NCBI GenBank assembly: GCA_900016865.1
Contig: FIZI01000006.1
Span: 163,224 to 227,223, forward strand
Length of the DNA stretch: 64,000 bases
Origin: an uncultured Clostridia bacterium
GTDB taxonomy: Bacteria; Bacillota; DTU014
Reading direction: 5' to 3'
Shown piece after piece: positions 23,287 to 33,050 of the stretch (positions within the stretch are counted from its first letter, which is position 1; each line of letters begins with the position of its first letter). A program made the position numbers and the translations under genes. The notes under the pieces were generated by a model. The model saw only the letters and a list, made by a program, of their open reading frames with translations, did not search any database and was not told where the DNA came from.

Positions 23287-25092
23287 TTGGACCAGTCTGC
23301 GATTAGGAATTTTTGCATAATCGCGCACATAGATCACGGAAAATCGACGTTGGCAGATCGCATACTCGAGAACACCGGTACGGTCAGTGAGCGCGAGATG
23401 ACTAACCAGGTGTTGGACAACATGGACCTAGAGCGCGAACGCGGGATTACCATTAAGCTAAAGTCCGTCAGGCTCGAGTACACTTCGAGAGAAGGAGCCA
23501 AGTATCTGTTTAACTTGATTGATACTCCCGGCCACGTCGACTTCTCATATGAGGTATCTAGAAGCCTAGCTGCGTGTGAGGGCGCGTTGCTAGTGGTCGA
23601 TGCTACCCAGGGGATAGAAGCGCAGACCCTGGCTACTGCGTATATGGCAATGGAGCATGATCTGACGTTGATCCCCGTGATCAACAAGATTGACCTGCCC
23701 AGTGCCGACCCAGATAGGGTAAAGCAGGAGATCGAAGATATATTGGGGCTTGATGCGTCTGAAGCGCTATTGGTGAGCGCCAAGACCGGCCAGGGAGTCA
23801 TAGAGGTGTTGGAGGCCATAGCGAATCGAATTCCCCCTCCCACGGGCGATCCAGCCAGTCAACTTCGCGCACTCATTTTCGATTCCCACTACGATTCATA
23901 CAGGGGAGCGATTGCCTACGTAAGAGTTGTTGACGGCGTTCTGACCAAGGGAATGCGGATTCGCATGATGGCAACAGGGAAGGAGTTTGAGGTCACAGAG
24001 CTGGGCGTCTTTAGGCCTTTCATGGACCACGTTGATTCTCTGAAAACCGGAGAGGTCGGGTTCGTAGTGGCGAGCATGCGGGACGTGAAGGACTGCTTGG
24101 TCGGCGATACAATCACTGATGCGCAGTCTCCTGCTCCGGAGCCTTTGCCAGGATACAGAAGGGTAAAGCCAATGGTCTACTGCGGGCTTTATCCATCCGA
24201 GAACAACGACTACGGTGAACTCCGTGCGGCTCTTGAGAAACTGCAGCTCAACGACTCCGCGCTCGCGTTTGAGCCGGAAACATCGGCTGCTCTTGGATAT
24301 GGGTTTAGGTGCGGATTTCTTGGCCTCCTGCACATGGAAGTGGTCCAGGAGCGACTGGAGCGGGAATACGATCTCGACATTGTTACAACTGCTCCGAATG
24401 TCACATATCAGGTTGTGACTGCCGACGGCCAAGAGATTGAGGTAGACAACCCGGCAAAGTGGCCTGAATCCGTCAAGGTACTATCGGTCCGGGAGCCTTT
24501 TGTGAGGGTGTCAGTAGTGGCGCCAAAGGACTACGTCGGTGCGGTGATGGACGTCTTCACAGAAAAGCGCGGAGTATACAGGGAGATGAACTTCATCAGC
24601 CCAGAGCGAGCCATAATCGTCTACGATACGCCGTTGAGCGAGATACTTGTTGATTTCTTTGACATGGTGAAGTCCAGAACCCGCGGCTACGCTTCTATTG
24701 ACTATGAATTTGATTCGTACAGAGAGTCTGACCTCGTTAAGCTGGAGATTCTGATAAACGGACGCCCTGTAGATGCTTTGTCTGTCATCGTTCACAGGGA
24801 CAAGGCACAGGCTATGGGCCGAGGGCTGGTAAGCAGACTCAGGAAGATAATACCGCGCCAGATGTTTGATGTGCCTATTCAGGCGGCGATAGGCAGCAGA
24901 GTGATCGCCAGAGAGACTATCAAGGCCAAACGCAAGGATGTGCTGGCTAAGTGTTATGGTGGTGACGTCACGCGAAAACGCAAGCTTCTTGAGAGGCAAA
25001 AAGAGGGGAAGAAGCGTATGAAACAGCTGGGAAACGTCGAGGTTCCTCAGGATGCGTTCATGGCCGTGCTCAGGGTAGATGGGGACGAGTGA
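23287..25092 (+). CDS. lepA: Elongation factor 4 (LepA), ribosome-bound GTPase
   Basis: A translational GTPase of about 601 residues. The G domain has [11 protein letters not shown] (G1), RERGITIK (G2), DTPGHVDF (G3), NKIDLP (G4) and SAKTG (G5). EF-G-like domains II, III and V follow, and the LepA-specific C-terminal domain includes [25 protein letters not shown]. It acts on 70S ribosomes during initiation or stalled elongation and contributes to 30S assembly. The start is TTG 23284 or TTG 23287; GGAGGAG (23274-23280) has better spacing to 23287. It overlaps hemW by 4 bases. Confidence 0.97.
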   Translation: MDQSAIRNFCIIAHIDHGKSTLADRILENTGTVSEREMTNQVLDNMDLERERGITIKLKSVRLEYTSREGAKYLFNLIDTPGHVDFSYEVSRSLAACEGALLVVDATQGIEAQTLATAYMAMEHDLTLIPVINKIDLPSADPDRVKQEIEDILGLDASEALLVSAKTGQGVIEVLEAIANRIPPPTGDPASQLRALIFDSHYDSYRGAIAYVRVVDGVLTKGMRIRMMATGKEFEVTELGVFRPFMDHVDSLKTGEVGFVVASMRDVKDCLVGDTITDAQSPAPEPLPGYRRVKPMVYCGLYPSENNDYGELRAALEKLQLNDSALAFEPETSAALGYGFRCGFLGLLHMEVVQERLEREYDLDIVTTAPNVTYQVVTADGQEIEVDNPAKWPESVKVLSVREPFVRVSVVAPKDYVGAVMDVFTEKRGVYREMNFISPERAIIVYDTPLSEILVDFFDMVKSRTRGYASIDYEFDSYRESDLVKLEILINGRPVDALSVIVHRDKAQAMGRGLVSRLRKIIPRQMFDVPIQAAIGSRVIARETIKAKRKDVLAKCYGGDVTRKRKLLERQKEGKKRMKQLGNVEVPQDAFMAVLRVDGDE

Positions 25093-26303
25093 CTAGTGTG
25101 GATAGGCTTGAGCCCTGCGGCCTGTACATCCATATTCCGTTTTGCCTTCGGAAGTGCTCCTACTGCGACTTCGTCTCATACAGAATAAGCTCGTATGACA
25201 CTGCAAGGTACTGTTCGGCGGTGGTGCGGGAGATGCAGTTGGTGCTTGGAAGTAGCCGCCGCATTTCGGTCGCCGATGATGGGTTGCTGTCACAGGCGAG
25301 CATTGAAGGATTGCGGCCGACGACTGTTTATATTGGAGGCGGGACGCCCACCGTGCTTCCAGTTGAACAGCTCGGGGCTTTGATAACGTCGATTTGGCGC
25401 GTCGTGGTCCCTCATCAAGATTACTCGGAGTGCGACATCGAATTTACAGTAGAAGCGAACCCTGAGACACTGTCTGAGGAGTACCTCTCCGAGCTTCGTC
25501 GGCTGGGTGTCAACAGACTCAGTATCGGGTTGCAGTCCACTATGGACAAATACCTTTCTATGCTGGGCCGGCCCCATTCGTTTGACGAGTTTGTGAAGTC
25601 ATACAGGCTCGCCGTTCAATCAGGCTTTCATAACATATCAGTTGATCTGATCTACGGGTTGCCAGGCCAGACTCTAGAGGAATGGCGCGAAGACCTATCC
25701 AGGGTAGTGGAACTCACGCCTTCGCACATATCGTGTTATGCTCTCACGCTGAGTGACGGTACTGCCTTGTCTGAAGAAGTCAGGTCCTTTAGGCTTCCAG
25801 AACCGCAGGAGGACCTTGTCGCCGACATGTACCACGATACAGTGTCAGTATTGACCGAGTCAGGTTACTGCCACTACGAGATCTCCAACTTCGCAGCGCC
25901 GGGCATGGAATGCAAGCACAATATGAACTACTGGTTAAACGGGTACTACGTTGGGCTGGGTGTGGCCGCACATGCCCACCTCAGAGGAGTCCGGTATGCC
26001 AATACGGCCGAGGTTGAGAGATATATCAACCGAGTAGAGGCAGGGATCTTCATGCCTGAACACGTAGAGGCCGTCAGCCCTGCGAGAGAGCTTTCGGATT
26101 CGTTCATTTTGGGCCTGCGTACTGCAAGAGGTGTGAACCTCAAAGAACTGGCGGAGCGGTTTGGAGAGGCGCCTGTTGCGGAGCTAGCTGGGCGGCTCGA
26201 GAGGTTCGTAGACATCGGGCTCGTCGAGTCGTCCGAAGGGCAGATCAGACTGACTGAGCAAGGCATGATTCTCTCAAACGAGATAATGGCAGAGGTGCTG
26301 TAA
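25089..26303 (+). CDS. hemW: HemW-type radical SAM heme chaperone
   Basis: A 404-residue protein of the HemN/HemW family. The SAM cluster ligands are C19, C23 and C26 ([12 protein letters not shown]); also present are [24 protein letters not shown] and [11 protein letters not shown]. HemW lacks the extra cysteine ahead of the triad that marks coproporphyrinogen dehydrogenase HemN, and here the sequence before C19 fits HemW. Known members carry heme to respiratory enzymes; older annotations call it oxygen-independent coproporphyrinogen oxidase. The GTGA overlap with lepA means coupled translation. lepA-hemW-hrcA is the classical Bacillota order. Confidence 0.95.
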   Translation: MTSVDRLEPCGLYIHIPFCLRKCSYCDFVSYRISSYDTARYCSAVVREMQLVLGSSRRISVADDGLLSQASIEGLRPTTVYIGGGTPTVLPVEQLGALITSIWRVVVPHQDYSECDIEFTVEANPETLSEEYLSELRRLGVNRLSIGLQSTMDKYLSMLGRPHSFDEFVKSYRLAVQSGFHNISVDLIYGLPGQTLEEWREDLSRVVELTPSHISCYALTLSDGTALSEEVRSFRLPEPQEDLVADMYHDTVSVLTESGYCHYEISNFAAPGMECKHNMNYWLNGYYVGLGVAAHAHLRGVRYANTAEVERYINRVEAGIFMPEHVEAVSPARELSDSFILGLRTARGVNLKELAERFGEAPVAELAGRLERFVDIGLVESSEGQIRLTEQGMILSNEIMAEVL

Positions 26304-26364
26304 AAGCGCAGCTAACGTGGGGTGTTTTCTTGAACCGAGAGGAGGTCGAAGCAAGGAGCGGGTC

Positions 26365-26394
26365 TTGACAAGGCCAAGGCTAGGGTGGTATTTT
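26365..26394 (+). promoter_or_regulatory. Promoter of the hrcA-grpE-dnaK-dnaJ operon
   Basis: TTGACA (26365-26370), 18 bases, TATTTT (26389-26394) with an extended -10 TGG. The predicted start near 26401 places the CIRCE operator at about +6, the usual arrangement for HrcA repression. Confidence 0.8.
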
Positions 26395-26406
26395 GAGGTT
26401 GATGCA

Positions 26407-26433
26407 TTATCACTCGCGCGGTTAGAGTGCTAA
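26407..26433 (+). promoter_or_regulatory. CIRCE operator (HrcA binding site)
   Basis: TTATCACTC-N9-GAGTGCTAA. It differs from the consensus TTAGCACTC-N9-GAGTGCTAA by one base (T for G in the left arm). HrcA, encoded by the next gene, would bind here and repress its own operon until heat shock occupies the GroE chaperonin. Confidence 0.96.
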
Positions 26434-26449
26434 CAGGGGAGAAGTAGGT

Positions 26450-27484
26450 ATGATGGACAAGCGCAAGCAAATCATACTCCTCGCCGTAACGACCGACTAC
26501 ATCCAGACAGCAGAGCCGGTGGGGTCTCGGTCCATCGTGAAGCACTACAGGCTTGGGATCAGCCCAGCCACCGCTCGAAATGAGATGGCTGATCTGGAGG
26601 AGAGCGGCTACTTGACGCAACCACATACATCCGCAGGTCGGATTCCCTCCGATAAGGGATACAGGTTCTACGTCGACGTACTGATGGATGCTTATCGCCT
26701 CAAGAAGTCAGAACTACGGACGATAGCTGAGCGGATGGAGCGCAAGCGCCGCGACGTCGAAAACCTCATTGCAGACGTTGTAAGACTGCTGGCTGACATG
26801 TGTGAGAGTGCGGCGGTTGTACTTGGGCCGGTAATAAACAGGTCGAGGTACAAGCACATCAGCTTCGCACCCATGCCTCGCGGCAAGGTTATGGTGATTC
26901 TAGTTGCTACGCCGGGCATCGTTGATAGTCAAATCGTCGATGCCAGGCAGGATTTGAGCCAAGAGGATCTCAATGTGATCGCGAACTTCCTCAACGAGAA
27001 GCTAGAAGGACGGTATCTGTCGGACATCGACGATGCGACTATCGCGAAGCTCTCTAGCGAGGTATCGAGATATACATCTCTGATGAACGGGACAGAAGAG
27101 TTCCTGAGAGCCTCCCTACAGACCAGTGACGATATCAAGATGTACCTTGATGGAGCTAGTCAAGTGCTAGTTCAGCCTGAATTCCAAGATTTGGAGAGGG
27201 TTCGGACTCTGTTTGAGTGCTTGGAGCGCAGAGATGTGGTCCGTTCGGTGCTCAAGAAGGCCGACTCGAGCGGGCGAATCACTGTGACCATTGGCAGAGA
27301 AAACGACATCGAAGGCCTGAAGGAATGCAGTGTGATCCAAGCTGGCTATGGATATGGAGGCGATATTACCGGATCCATAGCAGTCATCGGGCCTACTCGC
27401 ATGAATTATGCAAGAGTGATGTCCATCATTGAGCACGTTTCTCAGAGCTTGAGCAGTACTCTAGACCGCTTGTACTCAGGCTGA
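26450..27484 (+). CDS. hrcA: Heat-inducible transcription repressor HrcA
   Basis: A 344-residue HrcA with an N-terminal winged helix (KRKQIILLAVTTDYIQTAEPVGSRSI, SPATARNEMADLEESGYLTQPHTSAGR-type region, about 3-75), a GAF-like middle and a C-terminal domain ending in DRLYSG. It dimerises on the CIRCE element located 17 bases upstream of its own ATG. ATG 26450 or 26453 follows AGGGGAGAAG. It is the first gene of the class I heat-shock operon, so it autoregulates. Confidence 0.97.
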   Translation: MMDKRKQIILLAVTTDYIQTAEPVGSRSIVKHYRLGISPATARNEMADLEESGYLTQPHTSAGRIPSDKGYRFYVDVLMDAYRLKKSELRTIAERMERKRRDVENLIADVVRLLADMCESAAVVLGPVINRSRYKHISFAPMPRGKVMVILVATPGIVDSQIVDARQDLSQEDLNVIANFLNEKLEGRYLSDIDDATIAKLSSEVSRYTSLMNGTEEFLRASLQTSDDIKMYLDGASQVLVQPEFQDLERVRTLFECLERRDVVRSVLKKADSSGRITVTIGRENDIEGLKECSVIQAGYGYGGDITGSIAVIGPTRMNYARVMSIIEHVSQSLSSTLDRLYSG

Positions 27485-27591
27485 CAGAGCGCGTCTTTCG
27501 GCAGTTGGCAGGTTAACTACTGACAGAACCGTGCGGAACGCTGCCTAGGTGTTCCAGGTGGGTATTGTCCGCGTGTGGGTTGTGGCAGAAG

Positions 27592-27620
27592 CGGGGCTTG
27601 GTGCTATCGCCTTAGCCCCG
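27592..27620 (+). promoter_or_regulatory. mRNA hairpin between hrcA and grpE
   Basis: CGGGGCT pairs with AGCCCCG, and inside it GGTG pairs with CGCC around a CTAT loop; the structure ends 12 bases before the grpE ribosome site. In B. subtilis the dnaK operon mRNA is cut between hrcA and grpE and a stem-loop protects the downstream part. This hairpin is in the same place and could do the same. Confidence 0.6.
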
Positions 27621-27644
27621 TCAGATGTGTCTGGAGGGGTAATA

Positions 27645-28268
27645 ATGCCTGATAAAGCTATGGATGACGAGAATCGACAGTGTGGAGATTGCACTACTCC
27701 GCCTACTGAAACTGACTGCACAAGTCATAATACCGATGAGTGTACATCGAGCAGTTGCGAAGGCCCTGCAACTGAGGACGCTTGCCAAGAGACGTCGACC
27801 GTAGATGATCTCCTCGACCAACTCAAGAAGGCTGAGAAAGAGATCGAAGAGCTCAACAGTAGGTATTTGAGGGCTCTGGCTGACTATGACAACGCCAAGA
27901 AAAGAGCGAAGGCCGAACAAGAAAGTCTGCGCTTGGCAGTTGTCTGCGACCTGGTCGAGAATCTGTTGCCGGCGATTGACAATCTTGATCGCGCTATTGA
28001 ATCCGGCGAGTGCTCAGATGTTCAGGCTTTGGTCGAGGGAGTTAAGATGGTGCGTTCTCAAATAATGGACGCTATAGAAGCTGAGGGCGTCAAGTGCATA
28101 GATGCAGTCGGGACTCAGTTTGACCCAAACAAGCATGATGCAGTGATGGTGACCGAACTCGAAGGATATGAAGACAACGTAGTTGTAGAGGAGTTTCAAA
28201 AGGGATATGAAGCTCATGGGCGGGTCATTCGTCCTTCAATGGTCAAAGTAAACAAGGTGCGGGATTGA
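27645..28268 (+). CDS. grpE: Nucleotide exchange factor GrpE with Cys-rich tail
   Basis: A 207-residue GrpE. A disordered N-terminus of about 50 residues is followed by the long dimer-forming helix ([34 protein letters not shown]), the four-helix bundle and the C-terminal beta wing ([25 protein letters not shown]). It releases ADP from DnaK. Unusual: the N-terminal tail holds six cysteines (13, 16, 25, 33, 38, 47), including CGDC, where other GrpE proteins have an acidic, cysteine-free tail. ATG 27645 follows GGAGGGG (27633-27639). The frame stays open to 27549, but that part overlaps the intergenic hairpin. Confidence 0.96.
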   Translation: MPDKAMDDENRQCGDCTTPPTETDCTSHNTDECTSSSCEGPATEDACQETSTVDDLLDQLKKAEKEIEELNSRYLRALADYDNAKKRAKAEQESLRLAVVCDLVENLLPAIDNLDRAIESGECSDVQALVEGVKMVRSQIMDAIEAEGVKCIDAVGTQFDPNKHDAVMVTELEGYEDNVVVEEFQKGYEAHGRVIRPSMVKVNKVRD

Positions 28269-28291
28269 GGTGCAAAAGGAGGCAACTGACA

Positions 28292-30118
28292 ATGGGACGA
28301 GTGGTAGGCATAGATCTGGGGACGACAAATTCAGTGGTAGCTGTCATAGAGGGCGGTGAAGCCACTGTTATCCCAAATGCCGAAGGTGGACGAACAACTC
28401 CTTCAGTAGTTGGGTTCTCGAAGACCGGAGAGAGGTTGGTAGGCCAGGTTGCAAAGCGTCAGGCTGTGACCAATCCAGACCGGACGGTCGGTTCGATCAA
28501 GCGCCAGATGGGAACCAACTACAAGGTCACTATAGATGACAAGGAATACACGCCTCAAGAGATCTCTGCAATGATCCTTCAAAAGCTTAAGGCAGATGCT
28601 GAGGCATACTTAGGAGATAAGGTCACTAAGGCAGTGATTACCGTGCCTGCGTATTTCTCTGACAGCCAGAGGACTGCTACGAGAGATGCAGGCGTTATTG
28701 CCGGCCTTGAGGTGTTGAGGATCATCAACGAGCCGACAGCTGCGGCTTTGGCGTACGGTCTTGACAAAGAAGAAGACCAGACGATCCTCGTCTTTGACTT
28801 GGGCGGCGGAACGTTTGACGTCTCCATTCTAGAGCTTGGTGACGGGGTCTTTGAAGTCAAAGCGACGAGCGGAAACAACCGCCTTGGTGGAGATGACTTC
28901 GATGAACGCCTGGTCAACTACATGGCAGAGGAGTTCAAGAAGGAGCACGGCATTGACCTGCGAAACGACAAGATGGCGCTTCAGCGATTGAGAGAGGCTG
29001 CAGAGAAAGCAAAGATCGAGCTTTCGGGACTTATGAGTGCCAATGTCAACTTGCCGTTTATAACTGCCGATCAGGATGGTCCAAAGCACTTGGATATGAC
29101 GATTACGAGGGCCAAGTTCAATGAACTGACGCACGATTTGGTTGAGGCGACTTTGGGTCCAATAAGACAGGCGTTGTCTGACGCTGGAATGACCCCTGCG
29201 GACATAGACAAGGTCATTTTGGTGGGTGGCTCAACCAGAATTCCTGCGGTTCAGGATGCAGTCAAGAACATGATCGGCAAGGAGCCGCACAAGGGAGTAA
29301 ACCCAGATGAGTGCGTTGCTCTTGGTGCTGCTATTCAGGCAGGAGTGTTGGCAGGCGAAGTCAAGGACGTTCTCCTGCTCGACGTCACACCGCTGTCACT
29401 TGGTATAGAGACTCTGGGCGGTGTGTTTACCAAGCTAATCGAGAGAAACACGACTATACCTACAAGCAAGTCGCAGATTTTCTCGACAGCGGCAGACGGG
29501 CAGACAGCTGTTGACATACATGTCTTGCAGGGAGAAAGGCCTCTGGCTAAGGACAACCTGACATTGGGCAGGTTCCGGCTTGAGGGGATTCCCCCTGCAC
29601 CGCGGGGTGTGCCCCAGATCGAAGTCACTTTTGACATTGACGCCAACGGCATTGTCAATGTGTCTGCCAAGGACCTCGGCACCGGGAAGGAACAGAAGAT
29701 TACGATCACCTCTTCAGGTGGGCTGTCTGAGGAAGACATCCAGCGCATGATCAAGGAGGCTGAGTCTCATGCTGAAGAGGACCGCAGGCAGAAGGAGCTT
29801 ATTGAAGCAAAGAACAACGCAGACTCAATAGCCTATCAGGCGGAGAAGACTTTGAATGACCTGGGAGACAAGGTTTCCCCGGACAAGAAGAGCGCAGTTG
29901 AGAGTGCTGTTGCAGAATTGAGGAGCGCAGCCAGTGGAGACGATATCCAGGCCATAAAGGACAAGATAGACGCTCTAACCAAGGTCCTGTACGACGTGTC
30001 TCAAGGAGTCTACCAGAGCCAGGCGGGTCCCGAGCCTGGAAGCCCGACGGGCGCAGGTTCGGATGACGCTGGTGAGACAGTAGATGCTGAGTTCAAAGAA
30101 GTAGATGGTAATGACTGA
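28292..30118 (+). CDS. dnaK: Chaperone DnaK (Hsp70)
   Basis: A 608-residue Hsp70. The ATPase domain (about 1-360) has [13 protein letters not shown], the phosphate 1 and 2 motifs and [16 protein letters not shown]. The conserved linker [16 protein letters not shown] leads to the substrate domain (about 370-510) and a helical lid with an acidic tail ending in EFKEVD. It binds exposed hydrophobic segments in an ATP cycle set by DnaJ and GrpE. ATG 28292 is preceded by AAGGAGG at 28276-28282, 9 bases away; the open frame upstream overlaps grpE and is not used. It has the insert-containing Gram-negative-like or Gram-positive form; I did not resolve which. Confidence 0.98.
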   Translation: MGRVVGIDLGTTNSVVAVIEGGEATVIPNAEGGRTTPSVVGFSKTGERLVGQVAKRQAVTNPDRTVGSIKRQMGTNYKVTIDDKEYTPQEISAMILQKLKADAEAYLGDKVTKAVITVPAYFSDSQRTATRDAGVIAGLEVLRIINEPTAAALAYGLDKEEDQTILVFDLGGGTFDVSILELGDGVFEVKATSGNNRLGGDDFDERLVNYMAEEFKKEHGIDLRNDKMALQRLREAAEKAKIELSGLMSANVNLPFITADQDGPKHLDMTITRAKFNELTHDLVEATLGPIRQALSDAGMTPADIDKVILVGGSTRIPAVQDAVKNMIGKEPHKGVNPDECVALGAAIQAGVLAGEVKDVLLLDVTPLSLGIETLGGVFTKLIERNTTIPTSKSQIFSTAADGQTAVDIHVLQGERPLAKDNLTLGRFRLEGIPPAPRGVPQIEVTFDIDANGIVNVSAKDLGTGKEQKITITSSGGLSEEDIQRMIKEAESHAEEDRRQKELIEAKNNADSIAYQAEKTLNDLGDKVSPDKKSAVESAVAELRSAASGDDIQAIKDKIDALTKVLYDVSQGVYQSQAGPEPGSPTGAGSDDAGETVDAEFKEVDGND

Positions 30119-30153
30119 GTTGCCGCTAGAGTTTGCTAAGGCGGTGTGTGTTG

Positions 30154-31275
30154 TTGAGTAAACGCGACTACTACGAGGTTCTCGGGGTTGATAGAAACGC
30201 CAGCCAAGAAGAGATCAAGAGGGCATACAGGAAGCTGGCGCGCAAATATCACCCAGATGTTACCGGTGGGGACAAAGAGGCTGAGGCGAAGTTCAAGGAA
30301 GTCAATGAAGCCTACGAAGTCCTCAGCGATGAGCAGAAGCGTGCTCACTACGATAGATTTGGGCATTCCGAACCAGGCAGTTTCGGCGGAGCCGGAGGCT
30401 TTGGCTTTGGCGACATGGATGACATATTTGATATTTTCTTCGGAGGAACCCATCGTCGCTCGCCAAGTTCAGGGCCGAGGCGCGGCAGTGATATCAGGTT
30501 CGATATGACTATTAGCCTGGAAGAGGCTGCCACGGGACTCGAAAGAGAAGTAGAGATCAGGCGGTACAATACGTGCTCCACGTGCGGAGGTTCCGGGGCT
30601 AGCCCAGGGTCGAGTATGGTCACCTGCGGCCAGTGTCAAGGGACTGGCCAGGTTGGCACTACGCAATCAACGCCATTTGGACGGTTTTCGACGTACCAAA
30701 CCTGCCCGAGATGTCGCGGCGAAGGCAAGATAATCGAGAACCCCTGCACCGAATGTGGCGGGCAGGGCAGGACACATGGTTCGCGGAGGATCAAGGTGAC
30801 TGTGCCGCCAGGCGTTGACAGCGGCACAAGGCTGCGAGTGGCCGGAGAAGGCGAGGCAGGCTACAGGGGAGGCCCACCTGGCGATTTGTACATCTACGTG
30901 TTCGTCAGAGAGCACGATGTCTTCAAACGCGAAGGCCAGGACCTGTTTTTGGAGTTGCCGATTGAGTTCAGCCAGGCTGCACTCGGAGCAGAACTTGAGG
31001 TTCCGACGCTTGAGGGCCGCGCCAAGATGACTATTCCTGCCGGAACCCAGCCTGGGAGAGTGTTCAGACTGAGGGGCAAAGGTATGCCGTCTCTGAGAGG
31101 CTTCGGCCGCGGTGATCTGCATGTCAGGATCAGTATCGCAGTCCCTACAAATCTCAGTGGCGAAGAAGAGGCATTGCTGAGACGGTTCGCTGAGCTTCGA
31201 GGGGAAAAGGTCGCTCCTACCAAGGACAAGGGGCTGTTCAAAAGGGTCAAAGACATGTTCGAGAAGCACGCGTGA
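30154..31275 (+). CDS. dnaJ: Chaperone DnaJ (Hsp40)
   Basis: A 373-residue type I DnaJ. The J domain has the H33-P-D tripeptide. It is followed by a Gly/Phe region ([21 protein letters not shown]) and four zinc-finger repeats [24 protein letters not shown] and CTECGGQG. Two substrate-binding barrel domains complete it. It delivers clients to DnaK and stimulates its ATPase. TTG 30151 and TTG 30154 are both in frame; TAAGGCGG at 30137-30144 favours 30154, giving [12 protein letters not shown]. The frame is open to 30133. The operon appears to read on into prmA. Confidence 0.97.
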   Translation: MSKRDYYEVLGVDRNASQEEIKRAYRKLARKYHPDVTGGDKEAEAKFKEVNEAYEVLSDEQKRAHYDRFGHSEPGSFGGAGGFGFGDMDDIFDIFFGGTHRRSPSSGPRRGSDIRFDMTISLEEAATGLEREVEIRRYNTCSTCGGSGASPGSSMVTCGQCQGTGQVGTTQSTPFGRFSTYQTCPRCRGEGKIIENPCTECGGQGRTHGSRRIKVTVPPGVDSGTRLRVAGEGEAGYRGGPPGDLYIYVFVREHDVFKREGQDLFLELPIEFSQAALGAELEVPTLEGRAKMTIPAGTQPGRVFRLRGKGMPSLRGFGRGDLHVRISIAVPTNLSGEEEALLRRFAELRGEKVAPTKDKGLFKRVKDMFEKHA

Positions 31276-31318
31276 GGCCCTCTGAAACTGCGTGTTCTCT
31301 AAGGAGTCAGCAGAGGCT

Positions 31319-32242
31319 ATGAAGTGGCACAGAGTACAAATAGATGTCCCGGCTGAGCACGCAGATTTTGCGGGCGATGTGTTGTGGCAGATAGGGAGCA
31401 GGGGTGTTGAATATATCGACCCCTGCGACCTGTTCTGGCGCAGAGGCCCGTCACCCGAAGACGAGATTGAGACGGCAAGACCATCTCCTATGCCGGAGTC
31501 ACCTCACGTCAGTGTGATCGGGTATTTCGCATTTGACCGAGATGCATCGGATATTGCAGCAGCAGTGAGGGATGCTCTCCGCAGAGGCAGAGTCCCTGTA
31601 GCGCAGATAGGCTTGGAGCTTATGGATGATTCCGAGTGGCAGGACGAATGGAAGCGCGGTTTTCAGCCTCTGCGCCTCAGTGAGCGAATAACCGTGGTGC
31701 CTGCGTGGGAGCAGGTGACGCGGCGGCCGGGCGAGATCGTAGTAAGACTGGATCCCGGCATGGCCTTTGGGACCGGCAGCCATCCGACTACTGTCATGTG
31801 TGCACGCATGCTCGAGCGCTCTGTCCGGCCCGGATGCAGAGTCCTTGATCTTGGGACAGGTTCGGGCGTTTTGGCGATACTTAGTGCCTTCTTGGGTTCT
31901 GCACAGGTGACTGCGGTCGACATAGATGCGGTCGCGGTTGAAAAGGCAATGCAGAATGTCGAACTCAACGAGCTGACCGATGTTGTAGCCGTTCGGCAAG
32001 GAGACCTTGTTGAAGGAATCGAAGGCTCCTATGATGTTGTCGTTGCCAACATCGTTGCGGATGTGATTATTCGCCTTCTGCCTGACGTCAATAGGGTGCT
32101 GGCCCCTGATGGCAAGCTGATAGTCTCTGGAATCATAGAGGAGCGAAAGGATGAGTGCCTCGGTGCTGCCTTGGCTGAGGGTTTGGAAGTAGTTGAGGTC
32201 CACAAAGACGGTGAATGGGTTGGAGCGCTTCTCAGACTGTGA
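31319..32242 (+). CDS. prmA: Ribosomal protein L11 methyltransferase
   Basis: About 307 residues: an N-terminal L11-recognition domain (KWHRVQIDVPAEHADF to about 100) and a class I methyltransferase domain with the SAM motif VLDLGTGSGVLAI and post-motif DVVVANIVADVI. The DPGMAFGTGSHPTT signature is specific for PrmA. It trimethylates ribosomal protein L11. ATG 31319 is preferred over GTG 31292, with AAGGAG at 31301-31306. It follows dnaJ and precedes rsmE, a common Bacillota arrangement. Confidence 0.95.
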   Translation: MKWHRVQIDVPAEHADFAGDVLWQIGSRGVEYIDPCDLFWRRGPSPEDEIETARPSPMPESPHVSVIGYFAFDRDASDIAAAVRDALRRGRVPVAQIGLELMDDSEWQDEWKRGFQPLRLSERITVVPAWEQVTRRPGEIVVRLDPGMAFGTGSHPTTVMCARMLERSVRPGCRVLDLGTGSGVLAILSAFLGSAQVTAVDIDAVAVEKAMQNVELNELTDVVAVRQGDLVEGIEGSYDVVVANIVADVIIRLLPDVNRVLAPDGKLIVSGIIEERKDECLGAALAEGLEVVEVHKDGEWVGALLRL

Positions 32243-32254
32243 GGTATCGGGGCT

Positions 32255-32998
32255 ATGTCTCTTCGCAGGTTTTTCGTCACGCCTGAAGCTATTGCTGGCA
32301 ATACGTTTACCATTACCGGCGCTGACGCCAAGCACATCGCCAGTGTCTTGCGTATGGGCAGAGGCGATCAGATTGAGCTTGTGGTCGGGGACGGCCGCAG
32401 CTGCACAGCGACCATCGTGTCAGCGTCTCCCTCTCAGATCACAGGGGAGATCGTGTCTACGAGCATCTGCAGCAACGAGCCTGAAGTTCTGATCAGTCTC
32501 ATCCAGTGCTTGCCTAAGGGCGACAAAATGGATCTAGTGGTCCAGAAGTGCGTCGAGATTGGCGTCACCAGCATTGTCCCAGCTATTAGTGACCGGACTG
32601 TGGTAAGGCTCCAGACCGAGCGCGCGCAGAAAAAGGCCGCTCGGTGGAGGAGAATCGCTGAGGAAGCCTGCAAACAGTGCGGAAGGTCATCGCTTCCGAC
32701 GATCTCCGATGTCATTTCGTTTGAGGATGCAGTGCGTTCTGCACCGCCCGACTCCCTCAAGCTGATTCCATATGAGCTCGAGAGCGAGCGCTCGCTTAAG
32801 CAGCAATTGGAGAAATCCGATCCGACCAGCGTCGTGGTCTGCATAGGCCCAGAGGGTGGCTTCTCGCAGGACGAGGTGTCCTTTGCCGAGTCGCACGGGT
32901 TCATTCCAGTCACGCTGGGCAACCGCATCCTGAGAACAGAGACTGCCGGGCTCGTTGTTGCCGCCTGTATACTGTATCATATGGATGAGCTTGGGTAG
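32255..32998 (+). CDS. rsmE: 16S rRNA (uracil-1498-N3)-methyltransferase
   Basis: A 247-residue SPOUT-family methyltransferase with an N-terminal PUA-like domain (RRFFV, DAKHIASVLRMGRGDQIELVVGDG). The knotted catalytic domain has LIQCLPKGDKMDLVVQKCVEIGV, IGPEGGFSQDEV and the terminal LGNRILRTETAGLVV. It methylates U1498 of 16S rRNA in the assembled 30S subunit. ATG 32255 starts 12 bases after prmA with only a weak purine site. Confidence 0.96.
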   Translation: MSLRRFFVTPEAIAGNTFTITGADAKHIASVLRMGRGDQIELVVGDGRSCTATIVSASPSQITGEIVSTSICSNEPEVLISLIQCLPKGDKMDLVVQKCVEIGVTSIVPAISDRTVVRLQTERAQKKAARWRRIAEEACKQCGRSSLPTISDVISFEDAVRSAPPDSLKLIPYELESERSLKQQLEKSDPTSVVVCIGPEGGFSQDEVSFAESHGFIPVTLGNRILRTETAGLVVAACILYHMDELG

Positions 32999-33050
32999 CC
33001 AGGAAACCGTAGAGCAGGTTGAGTAGCGGCCTGTCCGTGAGGTGCTGTTT

